Assembly (NCBI RefSeq): GCF_030272615.1
Contig: NC_081412.1
Location: forward strand, 22,846,432-22,910,431
Length of the DNA: 64,000 nt
Direction of reading: 5' to 3'
Source: Cryptomeria japonica
Taxonomy: Eukaryota; Streptophyta; Pinopsida; Cupressales; Cupressaceae
How positions within the stretch are numbered: the stretch's first letter is position 1; each line of letters begins with the position of its first letter. A program made the position numbers and the translations under genes. The notes under the pieces were generated by a model, which worked only from the letters and a program-made list of their open reading frames with translations, did no database searches and was not told where the DNA came from. Of this stretch, positions 32,445 through 41,905 are shown in pieces.

Positions 32445-33110
32445 TTTCAAGCATTACCTCTCCCCCCCATGACTATTCAGGAAGCACTTCCTTAGACAAA
32501 GGACTATTGGCCTCCATGGGATCAAAGAAAAAAATTAAATTGCATAGACTCTAGATGATGTTGTAGTGTCCTTCGTGAAGAACTTTGTACAATAATTGAA
32601 AATTCATGAGGGAAACTACAAGATAGTGAACATAAATACATTCTTCAAAAGTGTGAAGAATGAAATTTGGTTTGGGTAGGGCCATGTCAGGTGGCTCCTC
32701 TAGAAGTTGACGAGATAGAAATTATATTAGGATTGTAAAAAGATCACACTCATGGAACTTCTTGTGCGACTGATCGATTGCACTGTTTGGGTAATGCATT
32801 CCAAATAGATACAATTGCATACCATTTATTTGTCTTGAAAGCATTTTATCTTGATGGCATTAAAGTTCTTTCTCTATTTTCTGGTATTGGTGGAGCAGAG
32901 GTTTCTTTGTATTGACTTGGGATACATTTAAGTTGTGTTGTATCTGTGGAAATATATGAAAAGAATAGGCTTGTCCTTAATAGTTGGTGGACAAAAATCC
33001 AACAGACAGGTAGGTTGATTAAGAGGGAAGATGTCCAAGATTTGAATACAGAAGTACTGGAGGACTTAGTAGACAATCCTTTCAATGACTTCTGAAGATC
33101 TCAGTAGATG
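32300..33110 (+). pseudogene. Captured DRM-type de novo DNA methyltransferase fragment
   Basis: The plus-strand translation follows the DRM family in order: the block before the core (32300-32444), RFQALPLPPMTIQEALP, YWPPWDQRKKLNC, CEEWNLVWVGPCQVAPLEVD, the DHTHGTS-TDR-LGNAFQIDTIAYHL region, then motif I SLFSGIGGAEVSLY at 32869-32910, VVSVEIYEKNRLVLNSWW and LIKREDVQDLN. It stops near LVDNPFNDF, before the P-C catalytic motif. No intron-like break is seen over ~800 nt, which fits capture from spliced RNA. A few stops interrupt it. DRM enzymes carry out RNA-directed de novo cytosine methylation; this fragment cannot encode an active enzyme. Confidence 0.85.
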
Positions 33111-33743
33111 TCTTTAGGTCTCAATGGATGAAATGCAACTTGACATATGTCGTTTACCTATTTCATCCACTGAGACCTAAAGACATCTACTAAGATCTTT
33201 GGAAGTCATTGAAAGAATTGTCTACTAAGTCCTCTAGTACTTCTATATTCAAATCTTGGACATCTTCCCTCTGAATCAACTTACCTGTCTATTGGGTTTT
33301 TTTCCACCAACTATTAAGGACAAGTCTATTCTTTTCACATATTTCCACAGATACAACAAAACTTAAATGTATCCTATGTCGATGCAAAGCAACCTCTGCT
33401 CCAAAAATACCAGAAAATAGAGAAAAAACTTTAATGCCATCAGGATAAAATGCTTTCAAGACATATAAATGGTATGCAACTATATCTATTTGGAATGCAT
33501 TACCCAAAAAGTGCAATTGATCAGTTGCACAAGAAGTTCCATGAGTGTGATCTTTTTACAATCCTAATATAATTTCTATCTCGTCAATCTCTAGAGGAGC
33601 CACCTGACCTGACCCCACCCAAACCAAATTCCATTCTTCACACTTTTCAAGAATGTATTTATGTTCACTGTCTTGCAGTTTCCCTCGTGAATTTTTAGTT
33701 ATAGTACAAAGTTATTCATGAAGGAGACTACCACATCGTCTAG
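32551..33743. repeat. Long inverted repeat (hairpin) of the DRM fragment
   Basis: Arm 1 is 32551-33134, arm 2 is 33160-33743 in opposite orientation, and the spacer is only 25 bases (33135-33159). The arms agree at roughly nine or more of ten positions by eye over ~584 bp. Both hold motif I of DRM; arm 2 has GIFGAE for GIGGAE. A transcript from the upstream Copia LTR would fold into a near-perfect double-stranded RNA of the kind plant Dicer-like enzymes cut. The upstream DRM part (32300-32550) has no partner in arm 2. Confidence 0.92.
33160..33743 (-). pseudogene. Second DRM fragment, inverted arm
   Basis: On the minus strand the open frame at 33289-33516 reads HFLGNAFQIDIVAYHLYVLK, then DGIKVFSLFSGIFGAEVAL and VVSVEICEKNRLVLNSWW, the same DRM core region as arm 1. 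It carries its own substitutions (e.g. Gly to Phe in motif I), so it is a diverged inverted duplicate and not an assembly copy. It lacks the catalytic P-C motif. Confidence 0.85.
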
Positions 33744-33949
33744 ACTTTAAGTAATCAATGGTATAGACATTAGTGGGAAAATTTATTTAGGCACAACACA
33801 ATAATATTCATACTAACCTAAAAAGTTTTTGTAATATCTCTGGTCGTTCTACACAATATTTTCATATTCCAACAGTGGTTCCAATTGGTGATGAATGTTT
33901 ATCAAACATTGCAAGAATCTCGAAAACTATTATGTGAAATGCAGACCAA

Positions 33950-34500
33950 AATAAAAAAGGAAAAGAAGGAAATAGGGAATCCTAAGCTATTGTGCATGGA
34001 AAAGAACATTTTCAAGCAAAAAGGTATTTCAAGAGTTGTCCATTGCACTAGAAGCTCCTGACATATTTTGTAAAAAATATGAATTTTCTCCACCCTTACT
34101 TGTGATGACAAATTGGCTAATCCAAAGTGCTTCAAATTTTCCATTCTTTCCTTTGTATTGATTTCTTACATTGCACATGAGAAATAGATCTCCCTCCTAA
34201 AATTTAATATTATTTTCTTTCTTGCCATACAAGTATTTCATTTGATTCTACATATTTGCATTTTGTTTTTGAGATTCCATTCTTATTTAATCCAATTTTG
34301 TCAACTGCTCCATTCTTTCCTCCATATCCTCAAGAATGTCTAAGTCTTTTTTCAATATAAAATTATGTACTGGTAAAAGATTATCTAGTAGTATCTTGGC
34401 TCAGACCTCGTATACAAATTAAAAAGGAGATTTATTAGTAGATCTCTTGATAGTGATCCTATCAGCCCATAACACCATATTCAGTTTTGAATCCCAAGAT
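33950..34500 (-). pseudogene. Gypsy integrase C-terminal part, downstream of the inserted element
   Basis: The minus strand reads LWADRITIKRSTNKSPFQFV, the Gypsy integrase region after the DDE core, then GKFEALWISQF and GENSYFL, the usual end of pol. It joins in frame with NKRSWD at about 36372 once the 34.5-36.35 kb insertion is taken out. Stops are present. The frame at 33902-34144 is in another register and is not the protein. Confidence 0.75.
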
Positions 34501-34510
34501 CTTTTGTTTT

Positions 34511-36355
34511 TGATAAAGATAAACAGGTTTTACATGGACCCGAAACCAAAAGTTTTATAGAATCTAGCCATTAGCCAACCAAAGGGAAACCAATAGCAAA
34601 ATAGGGGAGAACCCCATAATAGACACAAAAGAAAAAAGAGATGCAAACAACAAAACAAAAACACACAACTAAGAGAGTGCACCAACTCCTTGTTCTTCTA
34701 GATGGTAATCTTGTTGATTTCCTCCAATTCCTCCATAATAAACCTAGAGGTGCCCTTATTACTGCTCCTACTTCTGATCTCGAAGCTAGGGCCTTTGGTT
34801 TTGTTACCGCCATCAATAATGTCTTCACCTCCAAGATCTTTCTCAGGATCACTGTGAATGGATCTATACTCCACAACCATGACATTGATCTTTTTGAGCC
34901 CCTCTATACTATTATTCATGGCCTCCTTGCTTATGTCAACCAGGTTCTTGAGGTTTTTCTTTATCTCCGCCATAGACTGATCTACATTTTTAATTCTTTG
35001 TTCATGGTTGCATTTCATAACCTCGACATCTTGGGAGAGCTTCCGGATCATGATCATGGGCTTCTCAGATTTGCTAGGCTCAAGCGTAGTAGTTAAGATA
35101 TCAATTATTTCCTTAATCCCCTCTTTGAGGATATCAGTTTCCTTCTCCACCCACTTCCAATAGCTCTCCTAGCTTCTAGTCACTTTCATGACCAGGTTCA
35201 TCAGAGTACTATTCTTCTGTAACTCAATATCCGCTTGTTTAGGCATAGTCCCTTGTTTTTCCTGCAGGACATTAAGAGGAATGTCCAATTTAATTCCCTG
35301 ATCCAAGGTCTTGGGACCATAGTCCTTAACCGCAAGCTTCTTCTTTTTAGAAGAAGGCTCAGAAATAAGCTTGTTGGTTGATTTATATTTACCGACCGCC
35401 CATCTGGGGGGATTCTTGCTAGTTCCAAGGGTGACCAACAGATCACCTTCTTCAATCGACTTGTAATTAGGGTCATCAAAAGGTTTGACACTCCCACTAT
35501 CCAACATTTCCATATCTAAATCAGAGACTTCCTAAATATTAGTAATTTGACCTTTCTCAGAGAGAGAAGGAACAACTTCATGGGTCTTAGCATACTCCAT
35601 AATGAGCACAATAAGCCCTTCATGGAGGACTAGATTATTTGGATTCTCAACATATTTTTCAAGAATTTTCTCCAAAGAAGAGGATAGATAGAAAGGAATA
35701 GAAATGACTTTGCCATGCCTAAAGTGATTCAAAATGGTAAAATGGTAAGAAAAGATACTGGCATATCTACCATCAAGCGTAATTTACCTCATGATTAACT
35801 CGGCCATATCTGCCTAGGGAGCCATAAGATCTTTCCTGTTGTAGCCACCATCAGCCATTTTATTGACTCTTTTATGCTCCTTATCTTTGTCAAAGAAATT
35901 CTCCATGTCTTCCTCCCCAGTTTTCCTCTATCTGTAGAACCTTCTATCATTCGTCACTAGACTCGTAACCGTAGCCACTAGGATTTCATCCAGCTGGAAT
36001 TCAGCACTATAAGCCCTCAGAACCCCTTTTTTCCACCCATTAACAAACATTTTCGTGAGTAGAGGAGAAGCTCCATGGAGTCTTTCCAAGAAGGGGACAA
36101 TTCCCCCATCAATGATTTCCTACCAAACTTCCTTATTTTTCTTCCATTTCTAAAAAATGGGTGTCTCTTGCCTATTCTTGTCCCCACCCATAATGATCTA
36201 GGTCACCAAACAAAAGCAGGGAATGGGCCACACTAGAGAAGTCTTCGAAAAAAAGTAGGAAATGGGCCACACAATCTCTGAACAGTAGCAGGTGATGGGC
36301 CACACAATAAGACAGAAAATCCAAGCACAAGGGTAGTCACTAGATCTTCTAATAG
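34511..36355 (-). mobile_element. 1.85-kb non-LTR-like insertion with a ~500-codon ORF
   Basis: The flanks share an 18-19 bp target duplication, AATCCCAAGATCTTTTGTT at its left (34491-34510) and AATCCCAAGACCTTTTGTT at its right (about 36358-36377). The insert falls inside the Gypsy integrase frame. Long TSDs, no LTRs and an A-rich 3' end on the minus strand (TTTATCAAAAACA) point to target-primed retrotransposition. The insert has no reverse transcriptase of its own, so it is either a non-autonomous retroelement moved by a LINE or a processed retrogene. Confidence 0.7.
34698..36195 (-). pseudogene. Unknown ~500-aa ORF of the 1.85-kb element
   Basis: One reading frame runs from about 36195 (MGGDKNRQ) to 34698 (EELEEINKITI), interrupted by six or more TAG codons where Gln, Trp or Tyr would fit. 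Visible parts: EIIDGGIVPFLERLHG; VLRAYSAEFQLDEIL; SYHFTILNHFRHGKVISIPF, then YLSSSLEKILEKY; LVLHEGLIVLIMEYAK; a basic linker (SSKKKKLAVKDYGPK); and a coiled-coil tail (IKNVDQSMAEIKKNLKNLV). It looks like gymnosperm proteins known only as predicted. No catalytic motif. The 6.3-7.5 kb remnant may be a relative. Confidence 0.6.
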
Positions 36356-36371
36356 GGAAATCCCAAGACCT

Positions 36372-37171
36372 TTTGTTATTATCTAACATTCTTTTTATTA
36401 TTTTTACAATGTTCTTATTGTTGGACTCTATTTCTGTGTTTGCTTGAGGATGGTATGATGAAGCATATGAGACTCCTATGCGATAATTTTCACAAAATGT
36501 TCTAAACTAATCAAATCTAAAACACATCCCATTGTCAGTAACTAACCTAAAAGGTACTCCAAATCTAGTCATGTTGTTTTCTAGTAAAAATTTTATTAGA
36601 ACTTTGATGGTAGCCGGTTTCGTTGGGACTGCCTCAACCCATTTGGTGAAATACTTTGTTGCCTTAAGAATCCATCAATGTCCTCCACTAAATTTATCTA
36701 TGATTTTCCCTATAAAATCCAAACCCCATTGGTAGAATGGTTATTCAATATGCATGAGCCTCAATGGTAAAGCCCCTTGATATTTTAGCTTTCCTCAAAA
36801 AATTGGCAAGCTCCACACTTTCTAACAAACTTGCAAACATCAATAAAGACACAATGCCAATAATACCCTGCTCTCAATATTTTATGTGTTGAAGGTTTAG
36901 CTGAGAAATGTCCTCCACAAACACCTGCATGCATTTCTTCTAAGACGTTCTCTACCTTATCAAGACATAATAAAAATAGTCCATCCCTATTCTTCCAATA
37001 CATGTCTCCATTCACTAGTACATATTTAGGCACTTGAAGATTTAGACTTCTTCTTTGGTTGTCATTTAGTCCCTCTAGGTATTTCATATGTTTGAAATAA
37101 TAAACTATATCAGTATACCATGATGTCTCTTCAATTCTACATATTGTATCCTCCCATTCAACATTGTTCAC
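36372..37171 (-). pseudogene. Gypsy integrase, zinc finger and DDE core
   Basis: The frame at 37171-36785 carries the H2C2 zinc finger (EMHAGVCGGH ... VRKCGACQFFEES). The core continues to 36372 with RLVTDNGM (second Asp), a Gly/Glu-altered YHPQANTEIESNNKN (Glu) and ends at NKRSWD, where the 1.85-kb element was inserted. Several stops. Integrase joins element cDNA to the host chromosome; this copy is dead. Confidence 0.8.
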
Positions 37172-37189
37172 TTGGGTCGCCTATAAGTT

Positions 37190-37640
37190 TGACTCTGCCA
37201 TTAACTTTGCTAACCCTTGCCCTTGAAAAAGCTTGGTAATTTGGATATCTATGTTGAATTTTTGAATCTAATTTATCCATCTGCATCACCTTCCTATCAC
37301 TTCCAATTGTCTAAAATTATCTCTTACAACTACATTTGGAACATACACAATGAATGTTTCACCTACTAAACATGTTTGTTTTTCATTTTTTTGTAGCTAA
37401 ATAGCAACAACAATGTGGAAAGAAGAAAATGAGAATATCTGGAATGGTTTGTCAAAACATAGGGATTTAAACACGAGATTCTTTAATGCCCCATTTAATA
37501 TTCATAAAGGTATCTAGCACCTCAACTATTCAATCTATCTTTGCTCCCTTTTTCAACATTTTAGATATTGGCTTAACTATCTCTACAAAATTTGAAATAA
37601 ACCTCCTAACAAAACTAATCTGCCCAAAGAAAGATTGTAT
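37190..37640 (-). pseudogene. Gypsy RNase H, decayed and shortened
   Basis: Fragments such as TCLVGETFIVYVPNVVVRD and KFNIDIQITKLFQGQGLAKL-type sequence correspond to the C-terminal part of Gypsy RNase H before the integrase. The N-terminal part with the first catalytic Asp is shortened or missing. Multiple stops. Confidence 0.6.
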
Positions 37641-37779
37641 TGCTTTCACAGTGTTTGGGATATAGGGATTTTATCTATAGCATCAATCCTTTTAGGATTA
37701 ATTCTTACTCAATATTTAGATACAATATGTTCTAATAGTTTCTGTTTTGTAACAACAAAGTGACACTTCTTTGGGTTTA

Positions 37780-38686
37780 ATGAAATTCCAAATTCAAGTG
37801 CCTTCAAGAATATCTTTTTCAAATGAACACAATGGTTCTCTACCCTTTTTGAATATGTAGTGATATTATCCTAATACACCACTATAATTACATTTATTAA
37901 ATCAAAAAATGTCATTTCCATAGCTCTCTGAAAAGTTTCCCCAACATTAGTCAATCCGAATGGCATCTTGACATAAACATGCATGCCCCAAGGAGTGGTG
38001 AAAATTTTCTTGTGTTGTTCTAATTATTTAGCCTTGACTTGGCTATACCTTGAAAAACCATCCATCATGAATAAGATCTCACACCCAATGAATTTATACA
38101 ACAAAGCATCCATGTTGGGTAAGGAATAACTGTCCTTGAGTGATGAAAAAACCGGGTTTCTAAAATCAGCACATAACCTGATATCCCCATTCTTTTTCCC
38201 TACTAGAACCAGATTTGAGACCCAATAAGAATGCTTGATTGGTTCTATTATTCCCCCGTCTCTAAGCTTCTTGAGTTCTTCCTGCATCTTTGGTGCTAGT
38301 GTAGGGTTAATGGGTCTTTGTTTTTGTCTAAAAGGTTTGGCATTAGGTTTTAACAAGATTTCATGTTGGAAAAAATCCTCTCTATATGATTTTAGATCAT
38401 CATATGACCAAGAAAATACATGCTTATACTTCCTTACTAATGTTATCAATGTATCTCTAATTTTAGGGGAAATATTCCTTCCAATATACACCATTTTTGG
38501 AGCATATTTAGATCCCAAATTTATTTCCTCAAGATCTTCTTCTTTTGTGTGTGATGATTTCATTGTCACCATGTCATTGCCATAAAATACTCTCTCTAAT
38601 TCTACTAGACCTCTAGGAATTTTATTTTTGTTTAGATACACTATTTCTTTTCTAAAGATAATTTCTTTTCTATCAACTATTTCCAC
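37780..38686 (-). pseudogene. Gypsy reverse transcriptase, decayed
   Basis: The open part (38686-38024) reads VFSWSYDDLKSY, HEILLKPNAKPFRQKQR, LRDGGIIEPIKHSYWVSNLV, KKNGDIRLCADFRNP, SYSLPNMDALL and FMMDGFSRYSQV. Beyond a stop it continues with PWGMHVYVKMPFGLTNVGETF, FQRAM and, in place of YxDD, a damaged catalytic region, then NPKKCHFVVTKQKLL. Tat-like fingerprints (the DGF-Y-Q phrase, the KMPFGL phrase). The catalytic Asp pair is lost, so it is inactive. Confidence 0.82.
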
Positions 38687-38726
38687 AATTTAGGCACCGA
38701 AATCTATCTGTCGAGTTTCATATTGA

Positions 38727-39250
38727 TCAAAGCATTTGAGGAATCTTAATGTCATCATCATCCTCAAATATTTGCCAATTATATATATTGTCTAGGATAG
38801 ATGGCCTGGTCTTTATTTCAACATTAGAGATGCGTTCTAAAGTAACATCATTTCCTTTTAGGGCTATATTTTCAAGGAAATCTGCCATAAGATTATTTTC
38901 TCTTTCTACCCAATCTATGGAGAATGCATCAAACATTTTTATAGAATCTGAAACTGAATTTTTATACTATCTGAGTCTTTTACTTTTTGAAGAACACTTG
39001 GATCTTACTTGTGAAATGACTAATTTTGAATCACTAAATACATTGAGAAGTTTTATACCTTGTTTGATAGCCAAATTTAATCCCAACAAGACAGGTTCAT
39101 CTTCTGCTACATTATTGGTCCACTCAAATGATAATAAAAAGGATTATTTGAATGTTTTCCTACTAGGATCAATAAAAACTATCCCAACTTCATTGTCCTC
39201 CTTGTTATAGGTTCCTTCAAAATACATGTGTCTGATGTCATCTCTGGTTC
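38727..39250 (-). pseudogene. Archaeal-type RNase H upstream of the reverse transcriptase
   Basis: The minus strand reads MYFEGTYN (first acidic position changed), EWTNNVAEDEPVLLGLNLAI, KLLNVFSDSKLVISQV, then FSIDWVERENNLMADFLENI, the pattern of the second, archaeal-type RNase H found in Tat-lineage Gypsy elements (TNN-AEYEAL, FGDS-LVI-Q, VPRE-N--AD). Here it sits between protease and RT, before the ordinary RNase H, unlike the copy in the 42-58 kb element. The plus frame at 38749-39210 is its shadow. Confidence 0.72.
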
Positions 39251-39401
39251 CCTAAGCATGAATACCAATTGTATCATTGTTTCATAATTATGGCTATGAG
39301 AGTTCTACTGTAAAGTTTCCTATATCTGTATGATAGAAGCATATAGTTTGATCAGTGTTTATACTTTCAATGATATGTGGTGATCTGGGTTCCCTTTCAA
39401 C

Positions 39402-39746
39402 TCAGGCTTCCTTTCTATATGCTAGTATTGCTGCACATGATAAGTCTAGCTGAACATTTCCTCCCTTAAAGCCTATCCATTCTCTAGAAAGAAGAATTTC
39501 ATAATTGGGGGCAACATCCACTACTATGATGTTTATTTTGTATGTGGTTTCAAGATAAGAGGCAATTTTTATCTCTACATCATTCATAATGCCAACTATA
39601 GGAACACATATGTTATCCATGGCATAACATTTTCCATAGGTATTGTCCACCCACATTCTAAGTTCTCTCATCACGCATAAAGGTATTATGTTTATAGCTT
39701 CCCCTACGTCTATCATAAAATTCTTTACCAGTTTGTTGTTAATCAA
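39402..39746 (-). pseudogene. Gypsy aspartic protease
   Basis: KNFMIDVGEAINIIPLCVM matches the retroviral-type aspartic protease start (D-x-G-A/S), with DVGE in place of DGGS/DSGA. The later NYEILLSREWIGFKGG matches the flap and alpha-helix region (ILLGRPW). It would process the polyprotein; the frame is open but the active site is altered. Confidence 0.75.
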
Positions 39747-40066
39747 TGATCAAATAAAAGGATCTATTTGTGAAACATTTTTAGATATTGTTGTCCCAAG
39801 ATACACCTTTGGAATTTTTTCAAGCTCAATCTCAGCACGTTGATTTGATTCACATGAAGTTTTATTCTAATGTTTATTAGGAACACCAGAGATCAATGTC
39901 ATTGTGTTACTTCTGTATTTAGAAATCCTCATTATTTCCAAAAATGACACCAAATTTTTCATTTGAGATAATGCATGAGCCATATCAAATGGAGTTGTAT
40001 TCATCATTGTCTCATTCTTGTTTATCCCTATTATGTCTATCACATCCTTCTTAGAAACTGCATATT

Positions 40067-40515
40067 CTAATCTTTTAATTTTGTAAGATTTAACTTTACT
40101 TTGTTATCTATTTTCATTTTCGTAGGCACTTGTTGTTTTGTAGTTGCCTGTGACTTTCTTTGTTCTACCATCTTTTGATTAGCTTGTCCCTCTTTTATAA
40201 AGAGGCTACCAGGCTTATCTTGTCTTGACTCTACAACCCTACTCCTTAGGTTATAATTGGTCCTATCTTGTCCAACCATGGGATCAATAAGGGCTTTAAT
40301 TTCCTCCTCAAAAGGTCTTCTTAATTGTGTTCCATTAACTATGGTATTAATTTCCTTAGGGATGCGTTTTGTACAATCTTCTTCATAGTCTGAAAACACC
40401 TCTTGTAAAAATTACTTTTTATGCTTTTGTGAGTTAACATCATATTCATATCCATCATCAAAGGATTCATACTCTTCATTACTACCAAAGGGTTTCAATG
40501 ATAGCATATTTATAG
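40067..40515 (-). pseudogene. Gypsy gag-pol linker region
   Basis: The frame at 40399-40067, extending upstream to about 40515 with a stop, is rich in charged residues (NEEYESFDDGYEYDVNS, NYNLRSRVVESRQDKPGS). It connects to the protease in the order seen in plant Gypsy elements. No capsid is found upstream; the coding sequence stops at the edge of repeat copy C. Confidence 0.5.
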
Positions 40516-40529
40516 TGTGATCTTCATTA

Positions 40530-41720
40530 TATATCCTTCATATTTCAAGTTATTCTATTGATCGATATTTTTTCATTATGCTTAAATAATTATTTGTTTT
40601 GATGTATCATTACATATTAAAGCACAAGTATGTAAAGTGGCACTTCTGATGGGTCACGAAAAATGTTATTGAATCACTGGATTAATTCCCCTTGTGTTTT
40701 AGCCAAAGTACTTCCAACTTACACCTCCTCTTTAGGCCAGTCTTCATCTCAAGGGAATTTTTGTGGGCATAACCATTCTACTTGTGGTCATTGAGAGGCT
40801 ATCTTAGGCTTCTCCTTCATTGTGAGAAATAATTGTGTTCAACAAAGCTATTGTGGGCTAGCAATAGGTGCTCTACCTCTCCACCATTTGTAGGTGAAAG
40901 AAATTTTGACTAACCTAAGTCTAGGAAATGTTTTTGTTTGGGTATTGTTATTCCACTTATTTAAGTGGTTAATGAATGCACTCGTGAGAAAAATATGAAT
41001 AATGGCAATAATGAATGGTACCCTCATGTGATTAACTCAAATCCTAGTAATATATTATACAAACTAGATGGTTGTGATATCCCCTCTTCCTCCTTCCACT
41101 TATACTCTTGCCACTTAACAACTTATTTTATTTTTTCGTATTATCTTGCTTTAGACAAATATCTCTTTTAGAATTTAGAAGTATGAGTTTTTTCATCTAC
41201 TTATTTTGTAAATATATGTAACAATAGATTATTTGATACACACTATTCCTTAAAAAAGTATTATAATAGAAAAACCATCAGCGTTCCTATCAAAAGCTCA
41301 AGGTCACATTGTTAAAGTTGATTACAAATGGCAAGGCACAACAAAAAAATACAAAAAAATATAGAATATAGATTACATTAACTCAAAACGCATATAAGTT
41401 AAATTTTACTAAATCTTTTACTTCCAATGTACACAATTACAATGCAAATTTATTTGTGTTATGTTTAAACTCTCACTAATTAAGTCTAAATTCACTCCTC
41501 CACCATTATAAGTTGAATTTTAATAGATTTTTTACTTTCAATGTACACAATTACAATGTCGATTTAATTTTGTTATGTTTAAACTCTCACTAATTAAGTC
41601 TAAATTCACTCCTCCACCATTGATCTCCTCCAAATGACTTGAAATATCTTAATTCTCATATAAAATATCATCTCTTATCCAGACGTGCACATATCACCAA
41701 TCAAACAAGTGCCACATAGT
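40530..41720. repeat. Dispersed repeat copy C
   Basis: It aligns with copy B (8440-10070) and copy A. The coding-like segment is the plus frame 40965-41171 (NNGNNEWYPHVINSNPSN). Within it a ~110-bp piece is duplicated in tandem (about 41400-41510 and 41520-41625), holding ACACAATTACAATG and CTCACTAATTAAGTCTAAAT. It lies next to exon 1 of the dioxygenase gene, in what would be intron 1. Confidence 0.62.
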
Positions 41721-41905
41721 GATGAGTACTTACCTCTATAGTATTATAATATTTGCATATTGTAATAAAATATTTTTTTATTATCTAATTGTGCAACTCA
41801 TAAATTTGGTTTTTCTTTGGAGTAAATGTACATGTAGATTAGTTTAATCTATTTCTTTGGCAGTTATTAGAAAAATACTAGTTACAAGTATATTTTTATT
41901 GTTAT

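Larger units (their letters stand above)
33754..40515 (-). mobile_element. Old Ty3/Gypsy element (Tat-like), LTRs not seen
   Basis: On the minus strand from high to low coordinates: gag-pol linker (40515-40067), aspartic protease (39746-39402), archaeal-type RNase H (about 39250-38830), reverse transcriptase (38686-37780), RNase H (about 37640-37190), integrase (37171-36372 and, after an inserted element, 34500-33950). All frames carry stops and shifts. No LTR or gag capsid is found; the 5' side stops abruptly at repeat copy C and the 3' side at the DRM hairpin. It is clearly older than the neighbouring Copia elements. Confidence 0.8.

Noticed and set aside
32300-33743. A functional DRM methyltransferase gene
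   Set aside because: Only part of the core is present, the catalytic Pro-Cys motif is absent, stops occur, and the pieces form an inverted repeat behind a gag fragment.
33902-34144. Minus-strand 80-codon frame as a gene
   Set aside because: It overlaps the end of the Gypsy integrase in another register; the integrase register carries the recognisable motifs.
38749-39210. Plus-strand 153-codon frame
   Set aside because: It is the reverse-strand shadow of the archaeal-type RNase H, which has clear motifs on the minus strand.
40530-41720. Repeat copy C as 5' LTR of the old Gypsy element
   Set aside because: Matching copies A and B are not flanked by Gypsy sequence, no primer-binding site lies at the junction, and gag is missing. 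I leave the relation open.
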